Shown in pieces: positions 1 to 9,940 of a stretch of 64,000 nucleotides of DNA. Under the pieces are notes generated by a model. It ran no database searches and was not told the DNA's origin. It saw only the letters and a list, made by a program, of their open reading frames with translations. Within the stretch, counting starts at the first letter, position 1, and each line of letters begins with the position of its first letter. The DNA comes from Nostoc sp. NIES-4103 (lineage in GTDB: Bacteria; Cyanobacteriota; Cyanobacteriia; Cyanobacteriales; Nostocaceae), in contig NZ_AP018288.1 in NCBI RefSeq assembly GCF_002368335.1, positions 3,491,044 to 3,555,043 on the forward strand. Reading direction: 5' to 3'. A program made the translations under genes and the position numbers.

Positions 1-3000
1 ACGCTGGTGCTGGTAATGATATCCTTGGCGATAGCATTTATGGGGATGCTGGTAATGATGTCTTTAATGCAGGTGATGGCGATGACTCAATTGAAGCCAG
101 TGATAGCTATGGCACTGTGAACGTTGAACAAATCGATGGTGGGCAAGGCTATGACTACCTGAGTTTAGATAATTCCGCAGCCACTAGCAACTTAAGTGTC
201 ACCTACACCAACTCCACAAATGGCACAGTTTCCAATGGCACTACCTTTAAAAACATAGAAAGTCTCAGACTAGAAACTGGTAGCGGTAACGACACCATTA
301 ATGTCACTTATGTGGGTAATGCCATCATATATGGCAATGGTGGCAATGATTCCATCACCACAGGCAATGGTAATGATTACCTTTATGGAGGTAGTGGCAA
401 TGACACCCTCAACGCTGGTGCTGGTAACGATACCCTTGGCAATAGCATTTATGGCGAGGCTGGTAATGATGTCCTAAATGCAGGTGATGGCAATGACACA
501 ATTTACGCCAGCGATGGCAGTTTAGGAGTCGAACAAATCGATGGTGGGCAAGGCTTTGACTACCTGAGTTTAGATAATTCCGCTGCCACTAGCAACTTAA
601 GTGTCACCTACACCAACTCCACAAATGGCACAGTCTCCAATGGCACTACCTTTAAAAACATTGAAAGTCTCAGGCTAATAACTGGCAGCGGTAACGACAC
701 CATTAATGTCACTGTTGCGGGTAATGCCATCATATATGGCAATGGCGGCAATGATTCCATCACCACAGGCAATGGTAACGATAACCTTAGTGGTGGTGCT
801 GGGAATGACACCCTCAACGCTGGTGCTGATAACGATGCCCTCTATGGCGGTGCTGGTAATGACAGCCTCAATGCTGGGGCTGGTAACGATTTCCTGGATG
901 GCGGTGATGGCAATGATGTCATCAATGGCGGTAATGGAGATGACGAAATTGACTATGGTGGGATTTTAGCATCCCCAGGAGTAGACACCATCGATGGTGG
1001 GCTGGGTAATGACAGTTTAGATATTGATTTTTCCTTGAATAGTAACAACTTCACCATCACTTACACCAACACTGCATCGGGAAGCATCTCCAACGGCACA
1101 ACTTTTAAAAATATTGAACGTTTGTCTGTAGAAACCTATACTGGCAACGACACAATCAATGTCAGTGCAGCTACTTATGCTAATGTACAGACCAACGCTG
1201 GCAATGACTCTATTACCACCGGTGGCGGCAACGATTATCTAGCAGGAGGTAATGGCAATGACACCCTCACTAGTGGGGCTGGTGATGACTACATTTCTGA
1301 TGGGTATGGTGTAGACACAATAGTTGCTGGCACAGGTAATGACCGTTTGGATTTGGACATTTCCTCCGCCACTACCAATTTAACTGTCACTTACACCAGC
1401 ACTACCAGTGGCACAGTGTCCAACGGCACAACATTTCGGGATATTGACCGTTTGTACTTAACAACAGGTATTGGTAACGACAACATTAATGTGACTGCTG
1501 CCAATTTTGCCTCTGTTAATGGTGGTGTTGGTAATGACACTATCACGACTGGCATCGGCGATGATACCTTGACTGGGGATGATGGTAACGATAGCCTTAA
1601 CAGCGGTGCTGGAGATGACAACCTTTATGGTGGTTATGGTAACGATACCCTAAATGCTAGGGCTGGTAATGACTATCTTTCAGGCGGTGCTGGTAATGAT
1701 AGCCTTAGTGCTGGGGCTGGCAATGACTCGCTTTATGACGGTTCAGGAGTAGATACCATTAGCGGGGGTTCTGGCTATGACTATCTCAATTTAAATTTTT
1801 CCAATTACATTGTGCCATTAACCGTTACCTACACCAGCTCCACAAATGGTACAGTTTCCACTGGTACTAACTTTAGAGAAATTGAAAGCCTGGAACTAGA
1901 AGCCGGTAGCGCCAGCGACATTATCAACGTGACTGCGGCAGTTGCAGAAATTTATGGTGGTTACGGTAATGACTCGATTACCACAGGTGCAGGTAACGAT
2001 ACGATCTATGGTGGTACCGTGCTTTCCGGTTATGGTAATGACACCATCAATGCTAGTGCTGGCAATGACTATATTTATGATGGTCGAGGTGGAGTAGACA
2101 GTATCGATGGTGGTGCTGGTTTTGACTTTTTAGAATTAGACTTGTCTAATTACATTGTTTCTCTCACCGTCAACTACACCAACACCACAAATGGTACCAT
2201 TTCTAATGGCACCACCCTCAAAAACATTGAAAGCTTACAGTTGTATACAGGTGATGCCAGCGACGTGATCAACGTTTCTGCTGCGGCTGTCGCTGAAATT
2301 CGCGGCGGTTACGGTAACGACTCGATTACGACGGGTGCAGGTAACGATACGATCTATGGTGGTACGCTGCTTTCCGGTTATGGTAATGATACCATCAACG
2401 CTGGTGCTGGCAATGACTATATCTATGATGGTGAAGGTGGAGTAGACAGCATCGATGGTGGCGCTGGCTATGACTATCTGAGTTTGGATTTGTCAGATTA
2501 CATTGTTCCCCTCACCGTCACCTATACCACCTCGACAAATGGTGCAGTTTCCAATGGCAGTACATTTAAAAATATCGAAAGTCTCAGCTTGACGACAGGT
2601 AGTGCCAGCGACAGTATCAATATAACTGCTGCGGTTGTCTCTGTTAGCGGCGGTTATGGTAACGACTCAATTACCACCGGTGCAGGTAACGATAACCTCA
2701 ATGGTGGTGATGGTAACGACACCCTCAACGCTGGTGCTGGAGATGATACGATTGATGGCGGTGGGGGAATAGACAGCATTGCTGGTGGCGCTGGCTATGA
2801 CTACTTAAATTTGGATTTGTCTAATTACATTGTCCCCGTGACTGTCACTTACACAAATACTAGCAGTGGTACAGTCTCCAATGGCACGACTTTCAAAGAA
2901 ATAGAATATCTCAACCTGACAACAGGTAGTGCCAGCGATACTATCAACGTAACTGCGGCGGTTGCTTCTGTTAGCGGCGGTTATGGTAACGACTCAATTA

Positions 3001-4499
3001 CCACCGGTGCAGGTAACGATAACCTTAGTGGTGGTGATGGTAACGACACCCTCAACGCTGGTGCTGGAGATGACACGATTTATGGCGGTGCGGGAATAGA
3101 CAGCATTGCTGGTGGCGCTGGCTATGACTACTTAAATTTGGATCTGTCTAATTACATTGTCCCCTTGACTGTCACTTACACAAATACTGGCAGTGGTACA
3201 GTTTCCAATGGCACGACTTTTAAAGAAATAGAAAGTCTCCGCTTGATAACAGGTAGTGCCAGCGACAGTATTAATGTTACTGCTGCGGTTGCCTATGTAG
3301 AAGCTGGTTACGGTAACGACTCAATTACTACAGGTGCTGGTAACGATACTCTCTATGGTGGTGACGGTAACGACACTCTCAATGCTGGGGCTGGCAATGA
3401 CTATATTGATGAAGGTGCAGGAGTCAATACCATTGATGGTGGTACTGGTTCTGACTACCTGGAATTAAATTTGTCTAATTATATTGCCTCCCTCACTGTC
3501 ACTTACACCAGCCTGACAAATGGCACGGTTTCCAATGGCACAACTTTTAAAAACATTGAAGGTCTAGAGTTATACACAGGTAATGCCAACGACACTATCA
3601 ATGTGAGTGCTGCGAGTTATGCCGAAATTAATGGTGGTGACGGTAATGATGCGATTACTTCTGGTGCAGGTGATGATACACTCAATGGCGGTTATGGTAA
3701 CGACTCCATTACTTCTGGTACAGGTGACGATACAGTCTATGGTGGTCTAGGTAATGACACCATCAATGCTGGGGATGGGGATGACTCAATTTATGATGGT
3801 GCTGGAGTAGATAATATTAATGGTGGTTCTGGTGTGGACTACCTGAATTTGGATCTTTCCTATGCCACCACAAACTTAAACGTCTCCTACACTAGTGCCA
3901 CTAATGGAACAGTTTCCAATGGCACAATATTTCAAAACATTGAAAGTCTTGCATTATCTACAGGCACTGGCAACGACGTGATTAATGTAACTGTTGGGGT
4001 TGCCTATGTTGAAGGTAATAGCGGTAATGACTCAATGACCACCGGTGCTGGTAACGATACACTCTCTGGCGGTTTCGATAATGATACTCTCAATGGAGGT
4101 AATGGCAATGATATCTTGTACGGTGGATATGGTTCCGATTCTTTAATTGGTGGTGCTGGTGACGATGTTTTAGTTGGTGGGTTTGGCTATGATACCTTAA
4201 CTGGCGGTGCTGGTAACGACTACTTTGTTTACTCAGAGTTTACCGAATATAGGGATACAATTACCGACTTTAATACGAGTGCTGATGCGATTGTACTGAC
4301 ATCTTTGTTGGAAAATGCAGGTTATGTTGGTAGTGATGCGATCGCAGCTGGATACGTAAAATGGATACAGTCAGGAACAAATACTCTTGTCCAAATTGAC
4401 GTTGATGGTTCAGCAGGTACTTCAGAAGGCTTTGGTACTTTAGTAACTTTGAATAACATCACTGCTACTAACGTCACTGCTAGCAACTTTGTGTTGTAA
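1..4499 (+). CDS. RTX-type calcium-binding exoprotein, 3' part
   Basis: The reading frame is open from the window edge (codons start at base 3), so the 5' end is missing. The protein is built of glycine-aspartate nonapeptides of the RTX type (GGxGNDxLx), which bind calcium and fold into a beta-roll after export. These alternate with a second module of roughly 130 residues carrying VTYT...NGTVSNGTTFKNIESL; I count 11 copies. The last ~100 residues, from GGAGNDYFVY, match the type I secretion C-terminal target domain (TDFN...DAIVL, QIDVDG, TLVTLNNI). It is therefore probably secreted unprocessed through an ABC/TolC channel to the cell surface or sheath. No secretion gene is nearby. The exact role (adhesin, sheath or S-layer-like protein) cannot be read from the sequence. 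Confidence 0.9.
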   Translation, partial: AGAGNDILGDSIYGDAGNDVFNAGDGDDSIEASDSYGTVNVEQIDGGQGYDYLSLDNSAATSNLSVTYTNSTNGTVSNGTTFKNIESLRLETGSGNDTINVTYVGNAIIYGNGGNDSITTGNGNDYLYGGSGNDTLNAGAGNDTLGNSIYGEAGNDVLNAGDGNDTIYASDGSLGVEQIDGGQGFDYLSLDNSAATSNLSVTYTNSTNGTVSNGTTFKNIESLRLITGSGNDTINVTVAGNAIIYGNGGNDSITTGNGNDNLSGGAGNDTLNAGADNDALYGGAGNDSLNAGAGNDFLDGGDGNDVINGGNGDDEIDYGGILASPGVDTIDGGLGNDSLDIDFSLNSNNFTITYTNTASGSISNGTTFKNIERLSVETYTGNDTINVSAATYANVQTNAGNDSITTGGGNDYLAGGNGNDTLTSGAGDDYISDGYGVDTIVAGTGNDRLDLDISSATTNLTVTYTSTTSGTVSNGTTFRDIDRLYLTTGIGNDNINVTAANFASVNGGVGNDTITTGIGDDTLTGDDGNDSLNSGAGDDNLYGGYGNDTLNARAGNDYLSGGAGNDSLSAGAGNDSLYDGSGVDTISGGSGYDYLNLNFSNYIVPLTVTYTSSTNGTVSTGTNFREIESLELEAGSASDIINVTAAVAEIYGGYGNDSITTGAGNDTIYGGTVLSGYGNDTINASAGNDYIYDGRGGVDSIDGGAGFDFLELDLSNYIVSLTVNYTNTTNGTISNGTTLKNIESLQLYTGDASDVINVSAAAVAEIRGGYGNDSITTGAGNDTIYGGTLLSGYGNDTINAGAGNDYIYDGEGGVDSIDGGAGYDYLSLDLSDYIVPLTVTYTTSTNGAVSNGSTFKNIESLSLTTGSASDSINITAAVVSVSGGYGNDSITTGAGNDNLNGGDGNDTLNAGAGDDTIDGGGGIDSIAGGAGYDYLNLDLSNYIVPVTVTYTNTSSGTVSNGTTFKEIEYLNLTTGSASDTINVTAAVASVSGGYGNDSITTGAGNDNLSGGDGNDTLNAGAGDDTIYGGAGIDSIAGGAGYDYLNLDLSNYIVPLTVTYTNTGSGTVSNGTTFKEIESLRLITGSASDSINVTAAVAYVEAGYGNDSITTGAGNDTLYGGDGNDTLNAGAGNDYIDEGAGVNTIDGGTGSDYLELNLSNYIASLTVTYTSLTNGTVSNGTTFKNIEGLELYTGNANDTINVSAASYAEINGGDGNDAITSGAGDDTLNGGYGNDSITSGTGDDTVYGGLGNDTINAGDGDDSIYDGAGVDNINGGSGVDYLNLDLSYATTNLNVSYTSATNGTVSNGTIFQNIESLALSTGTGNDVINVTVGVAYVEGNSGNDSMTTGAGNDTLSGGFDNDTLNGGNGNDILYGGYGSDSLIGGAGDDVLVGGFGYDTLTGGAGNDYFVYSEFTEYRDTITDFNTSADAIVLTSLLENAGYVGSDAIAAGYVKWIQSGTNTLVQIDVDGSAGTSEGFGTLVTLNNITATNVTASNFVL

Positions 4500-4656
4500 T
4501 TCTCAATTTATCTTGCAGCAGCCTTTTTAACCTCAATTCCTAACTAATGTCTAAGTCAGAGAATACCTCTCTGGCTTTCTACATTTTTACGTGAGTTCAA
4601 TAAATTGTTTTGACCTCTCCCCCTACCCCTCTCCTACGAGGAGAGGGGAGTAATAG

Positions 4657-4678
4657 GCTAATGTGCATCCAAGTTGCA
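4657..4678. repeat. Dispersed 22-bp repeat, copy A
   Basis: This 22-mer (starts GCTAATGTGCATCC) recurs as an exact reverse complement at 10512-10533. Related TGACTAATGAC-type words lie beside both copies. Just upstream, 4626-4648 holds a 9-bp hairpin (CCCCTCTCC / GGAGAGGGG) of the kind scattered through cyanobacterial intergenic DNA. Confidence 0.6.
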
Positions 4679-4779
4679 CAATCACGCTTTGAAGACTGTC
4701 ATTAGTCAAAAGTATTTACAAAGGACTAATGACTAATGACAAAGGACAACCACTAGGATATTTACAAATACAAAACATT

Positions 4780-5733
4780 TCAATTTAATTTTAGGTTTTG
4801 TTGCCAAAAAAGACACTGTTGCTGTTGTTCAGAAAGGTTTTGAGATAGTAAAACTAAATCTTTATGGGGCAGAGTAAAATTGATATAATTTAAATCTTGT
4901 TTTCGTCTGGAAGTGTAATCAAAAAAGATAGTATACCTATCTGAAGTTTCAGGTGGCTTGCCTCTATGGAAAATATTACCAGTAGCAGCAAAAACTACTG
5001 TCCCAGAATTCCCTATGCATGATTTGTAATTAGTTGGTGATATGACTTTTTGCATAGTGCTGTCCCGGATGTAACCATAAGTATATTTGAGAGATTGAGC
5101 TACTTTTGCAGTTAAAGGTTGGGGAATATATTGAAACGGGCCTTCGCTTTCACCAATATTATTTAAATAAACTATAATTTTTAATACTTTGCGGTCTTCT
5201 GGATCTATATGCCAAAGCCTAGAACCTATTTCTAAACTATTGGCGATATCTCTACGAAAATATGCACCATGATATGCTATTGGTAATCCAATATAATGTT
5301 CTACTATATTCAGTAAACGTTGTTCTAATCCCCACAAAAAAATTTGGGGATGTTCCATCAATTGCTGGGAAGTAGCATGAATAACAAATTGATTTTTAAC
5401 AATAGAGTTATTGGCAACCATTTTTACCATTAGCTTTTTTGCTGAGTCAATAAATTGTGAATTAGATAAAATACCTAAATCATCTAAGGAAGTAATTACA
5501 ACTCCTTCAGTTTGAATTTTTTCAACTAATCTCAAGTCGTCTTGAGAAATAGTCGGCAGGTAGTTTTTATGATTTTCGACAGCTATTTGATATGCGATAT
5601 CAGCTTGATATCGTACAAATGGTATTTGATTAATTTCTCTGATAACTCTTCTTCGTATTTTTTGCCAGAGCATATGCATACATTTATTCTTGGCTCCACA
5701 GAAGATGAATTGACATAACTGTAAAAATATCAT
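4780..5733 (-). CDS. Putative Fe(II)/2-oxoglutarate-dependent oxygenase (PhyH-like)
   Basis: The 317-residue protein carries the facial triad expected of Fe(II)/2OG oxygenases: H175-x-D177 in WHIDPED and H256 in NIFHRGKPP, with R266 placed to bind 2-oxoglutarate (SDRYTIFF). The pattern resembles the phytanoyl-CoA dioxygenase superfamily. The substrate is unknown. The start is uncertain: the first 17 residues are hydrophobic and cysteine-rich, neither possible start has a good Shine-Dalgarno site, and Met18 (5682) or Met20 would also work. The gene stands alone, with a terminator-like hairpin upstream that separates it from the methyltransferase gene. Confidence 0.65.
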   Translation of the reverse strand: MIFLQLCQFIFCGAKNKCMHMLWQKIRRRVIREINQIPFVRYQADIAYQIAVENHKNYLPTISQDDLRLVEKIQTEGVVITSLDDLGILSNSQFIDSAKKLMVKMVANNSIVKNQFVIHATSQQLMEHPQIFLWGLEQRLLNIVEHYIGLPIAYHGAYFRRDIANSLEIGSRLWHIDPEDRKVLKIIVYLNNIGESEGPFQYIPQPLTAKVAQSLKYTYGYIRDSTMQKVISPTNYKSCIGNSGTVVFAATGNIFHRGKPPETSDRYTIFFDYTSRRKQDLNYINFTLPHKDLVLLSQNLSEQQQQCLFWQQNLKLN

Positions 5734-5912
5734 TTGTTAGCAGATATTCAGAATTGAATACAATTGATTTTTTTCATAAATAGGCTTGATTTGTCACTTA
5801 ATCAAGATAGTTAATTCACTATTTTAAAAAATCTTACCTGAGTTACATTTTTATTCAAAAATACACAAAGCTCATGCAATTAATAATACTTGCAAACAAA
5901 AATACCTGAAAT

Positions 5913-5964
5913 AAAAAGATTGAGAACCATGCTTGTGACATCACCTGATTCTCAATTTTTTTTC
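5913..5964 (-). terminator. Intrinsic terminator (possibly bidirectional)
   Basis: Arms ATTGAGAA (5919-5926) and TTCTCAAT (5949-5956) form an 8-bp stem. Read leftwards it is followed by C and five T, placing it just after the O-methyltransferase gene. Read rightwards it is followed by eight T. Confidence 0.6.
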
Positions 5965-6001
5965 TATATTAATTTCAAAAGTAACTATTTATATTACTCA
6001 G

Positions 6002-6679
6002 TTACAGTTTGTCTTCAGTCCGCTTGAGTGCTAAAGTCAGCCCATCTCCAATAGGCACAAGAGACAGGGTTACGCGTTCATCATCATGTAACTTCTTGTT
6101 AAGCGCACGGATAGCTTGGGTACTTTCGTCTTGAATTTGGGGATTGGCAACTCTCCCAGACCATAAAACATTATCAATAGCAATCAATCCACCCGGACGC
6201 AATAGTTGCAGCGATCGCTCGTAATAGCCATCATAATTTTCTTTATCAGCATCGATAAAAGCAAAATCAAACGTCCCGGCTTGACCATCTGCCAATAGTG
6301 CATCCAAAGTTTCCAAGCCTGGTGCTAATCGCAAGTCTATTTTATCGGCAACCCCTGCTTGCTGCCAATATCGCCGAGCGATCGCAGTAAATTCTTCACT
6401 GACATCACAAGCAACAATCTTACCATCAGCAGGTAACGCCAAAGCTACAGAAAGGGAACTATAACCAGTAAATACCCCAACTTCCAAAGTTTTTTTCGCA
6501 CCTATAAGTTGTACCAACAGTCTCATAAACTGTCCTTGTTCCGGTGAAATCTGCATTCTGGCGCGAGGATGGCTAGCAGTTTCTTGGCGCAACCTCCAAA
6601 GGATCTCCGGTTCCCGCACAGAAGTAGATAAAAGGTAGTCGTAAAGCTGAGAATCAAGATTAATCGTTTGTGATGACAT
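6002..6679 (-). CDS. Class I SAM-dependent O-methyltransferase
   Basis: At 225 residues it has the size and order of the caffeoyl-CoA / catechol O-methyltransferase-like family (Methyltransf_3). The SAM-binding motif I is LEVGVFTGYSS (65-75). The acidic residue after beta-2 is in CDVSEE, and the metal/catalytic residues are in FIDADKENY (D143, D145, K146) and AIDN (D169, N170). The family methylates vicinal diols using a divalent metal; the cyanobacterial substrate is not known from sequence. It is divergent from the lipoprotein gene, with only about 70 bp between starts, so the two promoters must lie close together. Confidence 0.85.
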   Translation of the reverse strand: MSSQTINLDSQLYDYLLSTSVREPEILWRLRQETASHPRARMQISPEQGQFMRLLVQLIGAKKTLEVGVFTGYSSLSVALALPADGKIVACDVSEEFTAIARRYWQQAGVADKIDLRLAPGLETLDALLADGQAGTFDFAFIDADKENYDGYYERSLQLLRPGGLIAIDNVLWSGRVANPQIQDESTQAIRALNKKLHDDERVTLSLVPIGDGLTLALKRTEDKL

Positions 6680-6747
6680 AGCTGATTAGAGAATTGAACA
6701 CATCTACCGCTATACTATCGCTGGAGAGTAAAATAACGGACAATCAC

Positions 6748-7155
6748 ATGGTGCGGCTCGTTTTTACAGCAATTGTGCTGGTACTATTGACAGCTTGTGG
6801 CAGTATTGGACTACTACCGACTAGCGAGTTAGTGCAAAAAGCGATCGCACTTCAACTATCGCAAACCCAACAGCAACTCAGCCAACAAGTAAATTTAGAC
6901 TTTCAAGGTTTTGAAATCAAACGGCTAGCAATTACCCAAGAACAACCTCTAACCATTGAAAATTTACCAGCTTTCCGTGTTCGCGGCAATTATGACTTAA
7001 TTGTCAAGCTACCTAAAAGACAGTTGACCCAACTGCAACAACCATTCGACCTTTACCTGCAAATTCAGCAAGAAGGGAAAACCTGGCGCTTGCTACTTCC
7101 AGATAAAGGTAGTAAAGATAATCAACGTATCTGGCGTAGCTATATGATTGAATAA
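6748..7155 (+). CDS. Putative lipoprotein
   Basis: Starting at the ATG at 6748, the protein opens with a short positively charged end, a hydrophobic stretch and the lipobox LLTAC, a clear signal-peptidase II site with the lipidated Cys at about residue 17. An upstream in-frame ATG at 6694 would bury this signal behind 18 polar residues, so I prefer the inner start. The mature part (~120 residues) is rich in Gln and Leu with amphipathic strands (FQGFEIKRLAITQEQPL, YDLIVKLPKRQL) and has no motif I recognise. It is probably anchored in a membrane facing the periplasm. Function unknown. Confidence 0.7.
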   Translation: MVRLVFTAIVLVLLTACGSIGLLPTSELVQKAIALQLSQTQQQLSQQVNLDFQGFEIKRLAITQEQPLTIENLPAFRVRGNYDLIVKLPKRQLTQLQQPFDLYLQIQQEGKTWRLLLPDKGSKDNQRIWRSYMIE

Positions 7156-7167
7156 GGGGCTGATAGA

Positions 7168-7199
7168 ATTTTGGATTTTGGATTTTGGATTTTGGATTG
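7168..7199. repeat. Heptamer tandem repeat (GATTTTG)
   Basis: About four tandem copies of a heptamer that is the reverse complement of the CAAAATC repeat at 26881-26915. Such short tandem repeats are common between genes of heterocystous cyanobacteria. Confidence 0.75.
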
Positions 7200-7466
7200 C
7201 GGAAGGGTTATTGAATAAGCTTTTGGATATTCTATTTGTCGCAATCATTGATAACACAAATAAAAAATATTCTCTTGTCATTGTTCGTCCCTGAGAGTCA
7301 TCAACTATCAGTTATGAGTTTTCAATCAACAACTTCAAGCGGCATAATTGGTTTCTTAAAGTTCCCCAACTAGGATGTGCAACTAGAAAAAGCATCACAA
7401 GCATTTCCGTATAAATGAAGACAGCTAGTCATGATTGAGGTGATAGTTTCACCGGAGGTAGGTAAT

Positions 7467-8240
7467 ATGTATTTCAACTTATTGATCAGTTCCGTTCTAG
7501 GAATTGTAGTTGTAGTGCTACTAGCTTTTGGATTGCTGCAATGGTTGCACATACCCGCAGGTAACTTTCTTGACTGGGTGATTGGTGGTGCCAGTTTTTG
7601 GTGGTTGTTGGTAATTGTGACTGTACCTTGGAATGTGCATTTTCAAGCCAAAGAAGTGTTAGCAGAAGCAGCACAGTCTGCTGAGAAAGGCATTCCTGTA
7701 GATGAAAAACAACTAAAATATGTCAATTTGTTAGCAAAGCGATCGCTCTGGGTTGCCATTGCCTTACACTTATTTTCAGCCGTTGGACTTTATACCCTCG
7801 CCGCCACTGGTATTAGTGCTGTAGGATATATTAGTTCTGGTGCTGCTTTGTTATTAACGATTTTGCGTCCAGCTATCCGTGCTTACGAATATTTATATGC
7901 GCGGTTGACAATGATTCGTACTGAATGGAAATATCCCCGTGAAGATATTGTAGAATTGCGCGATCGCTTTAATTCTTTAGAAGAAAAAGTCCGGCAAATA
8001 GAAGACCAACTTAATCCAGAACAACCTTATTCTTTAACTGCAACTCAACAACGTTTTAGCGAAGAAACTCGCCGAGAATTAGCCAAGATCACCGCAAGTT
8101 TAGAAGAATTACGAGCTACAAATCAAAGCGAACATGAACGTTTGGGGAGAGAAGCAAGAAATGCGATCGCGCAACTTTCCACCGACGGACAATTTCTTGA
8201 TCATGTCCGCGAAATTATTCGATTCTTTAAAACTGCCTAA
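7467..8240 (+). CDS. Conserved membrane protein with C-terminal coiled coil
   Basis: The start is set at 7467 because GGAGG (7454-7458) lies 8 nt upstream; the in-frame ATG at 7431 has no such site. The protein (257 residues) has about four hydrophobic segments: LLISSVLGIVVVVLLAFGLL, FWWLLVIVTVPW, WVAIALHLFSAVGLYTLA and VGYISSGAALLLTILRP. A soluble, highly charged helical tail of ~110 residues follows (LEEKVRQIEDQL, EETRRELAKITASLEELRA), with the heptad pattern of a coiled coil. It could be a scaffold or channel-like membrane protein. I do not recognise the family. Confidence 0.7.
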   Translation: MYFNLLISSVLGIVVVVLLAFGLLQWLHIPAGNFLDWVIGGASFWWLLVIVTVPWNVHFQAKEVLAEAAQSAEKGIPVDEKQLKYVNLLAKRSLWVAIALHLFSAVGLYTLAATGISAVGYISSGAALLLTILRPAIRAYEYLYARLTMIRTEWKYPREDIVELRDRFNSLEEKVRQIEDQLNPEQPYSLTATQQRFSEETRRELAKITASLEELRATNQSEHERLGREARNAIAQLSTDGQFLDHVREIIRFFKTA

Positions 8241-8267
8241 ATCATATGAAACTGAACACTATGAAAT

Positions 8268-9104
8268 TTAACTACTCTCGATAGGTAGATGGGCTAGGCG
8301 GCTCCACTCATTCCAAGAACCATCATAATTGCGAACATTCGCATAGCCCAACAAATACTTCAGCACAAACCAGGTATATCCAGAGCGTCCACCAATGGCA
8401 CAGTAAGGAAACACTTCCTTATCGGGTGTAATGCCCTTACTAGTAAAAATAGTCATTAATTCGTTAAATGATTTAAAAGTCCCATCTTCGTTCAGAGTTA
8501 AAGTATGTTCAAGATGTACTGCACCAGGAATATGCCCAGAGCGTTCACCTTCTTTTGGTGGTTGATCAAAAAAATACTCACCAGAATACTCTTTAACTGT
8601 TCGGACATCCAACAGAGCGCGATCGCACGCACCAATGGCAGAGTAAACTTCATGATGTAAAACTCTGAGGCTAGCATCTAAAGTTTTAGCATGGTAATCA
8701 GTAGAAGCAAAAGCAGACAACTCAGGAGCTAGAGGACGACCTTCTGATAACCATTTCTGGTAGCCGCCATTGAGAACGCGAAGATTCTCATGGCCAAACA
8801 CTTTCAACAACCAAAAAATCCAGGCTCCTGTTCCCGGATAACTGCCATAAGCAATAACTGTAGTGTCATTAGTAATGCCTGAACGTGCCATCAACTGTTC
8901 AAAAGCAGTCAAAGCAAAATTAATTTTTAAATCGGGTAAAAGTAAGTCCGTAAAGATGTGCCAAAATACAGCACCAGGGATATGGGCATCTTGATAAGGT
9001 TGTGTACTAATATCTACTTCAACAATGCGAAGATTGGGATCGTGAAGATGATTTGCTAGCCACTGAGTATCGACAAGAACCGATGGATCAGCGTATTCCT
9101 GCAC
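8268..9104 (-). CDS. Sulfurtransferase, two rhodanese domains
   Basis: At 278 residues it has the two-domain size of thiosulfate / 3-mercaptopyruvate sulfurtransferases. The N-terminal domain (~10-125) ends in the family motif NGGYQKWLSEGRP but has no cysteine in its active-site loop (YGSYPGTGAW), so it is inactive as usual. The C-terminal domain has the loop CAIGGRSG with catalytic C235, which carries the persulfide. The CxxGxR type of loop favours thiosulfate, but substrate choice cannot be settled from sequence. No leader peptide is visible, so it is probably cytoplasmic. It converges with the membrane-protein gene, 27 bp away. Confidence 0.9.
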   Translation of the reverse strand: MQEYADPSVLVDTQWLANHLHDPNLRIVEVDISTQPYQDAHIPGAVFWHIFTDLLLPDLKINFALTAFEQLMARSGITNDTTVIAYGSYPGTGAWIFWLLKVFGHENLRVLNGGYQKWLSEGRPLAPELSAFASTDYHAKTLDASLRVLHHEVYSAIGACDRALLDVRTVKEYSGEYFFDQPPKEGERSGHIPGAVHLEHTLTLNEDGTFKSFNELMTIFTSKGITPDKEVFPYCAIGGRSGYTWFVLKYLLGYANVRNYDGSWNEWSRLAHLPIESS

Positions 9105-9223
9105 TGATGTTTCTCCTTTAAGCTAAATGCTTGCTGCTCTAGTGGAAAAAGATGCAACTAAAGTTAAGATTAATCTGGTGATCTCACTGTTTCTAGACCT
9201 CGAAAGTGTACAGTTTGCGAATT

Positions 9224-9940
9224 ATGGTTGAGTTGAACGCTCTATTTCGTGGAATTGCTCAAGCCGAAGATGAACAGTCATTGCGTCTGCACATATCCAG
9301 CCAAATAAAAGAGTATTTTTCAGCTACACGATGTGGATTGTTGTTTTTAGCTCAAACTCCTCTGGTGGACAGTAGACTCCAAAGGACGCTGCAAATTGCA
9401 TTATCACCGCAAAACAATCCAGTTGTGCGCTACTTGGTAGAACGCCATGCTCCTGTGCATGAGGAGTTGGTAATGGAACCAAAGACGTGGAAATTGATTT
9501 GTCCTCGTGCAGATCACTGGCACGTTATGGCCGGGCCAATTGTTGGGGCTGGCCAGTTAGTTGGTGTAATAGGTTTTACTCGTAAACAAGGAATGCTCGC
9601 GTTTGATTCACAAAATCTTACAGATTTGAGTGCGATTTGTCTGCACATCTCCTCTTGGGTAGCAATGGCAAAATCGTCATCGCCAATATTACAGACAGAA
9701 CGTTTAACCCCTCGTGAAGCGCAAATTGCTTTCTTAGTAGCTCAAGGACTCAGCAATGCACAAATCAGTACCCAACTTTGGATTACAGAAAATTCTGTCA
9801 AGCAAGCCTTAAAAAGGATGTTTCGCAAGCTTGAAGTTTCATCTCGCACTCAAATGGTTGCAAAGCTTTCTTGCGTTTTAAGGGACATGGTTAGCAAGCC
9901 TGAACGAGAGCTGGAAAAATCCTTTGATTACTGGAATTAA
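9224..9940 (+). CDS. LuxR-family transcriptional regulator with GAF-like sensor domain
   Basis: The C-terminal ~60 residues are a LuxR/FixJ helix-turn-helix (LTPREAQIAFLVAQGLSNAQISTQLWITENSVKQALKRMFRKL), with the usual conserved Glu and the recognition helix near ITENSVKQ. The ~150 residues before it look like a GAF domain (SLRLHISSQIKEYFSATRCGLLFL ... GPIVGAGQLVGVIGFTR), which would bind a small ligand or chromophore; no chromophore cysteine context is recognisable. A GTG start at 9206 is possible, but the ATG at 9224 fits family starts better. It is divergent from the rhodanese gene. Targets unknown. Confidence 0.85.
   Translation: MVELNALFRGIAQAEDEQSLRLHISSQIKEYFSATRCGLLFLAQTPLVDSRLQRTLQIALSPQNNPVVRYLVERHAPVHEELVMEPKTWKLICPRADHWHVMAGPIVGAGQLVGVIGFTRKQGMLAFDSQNLTDLSAICLHISSWVAMAKSSSPILQTERLTPREAQIAFLVAQGLSNAQISTQLWITENSVKQALKRMFRKLEVSSRTQMVAKLSCVLRDMVSKPERELEKSFDYWN

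Noticed and set aside
608..1621. Long open frames on the opposite strand and other frames of the RTX gene
   Set aside because: They are by-products of the repetitive GGTAATGAC codons; composition is biased and no motif is present.
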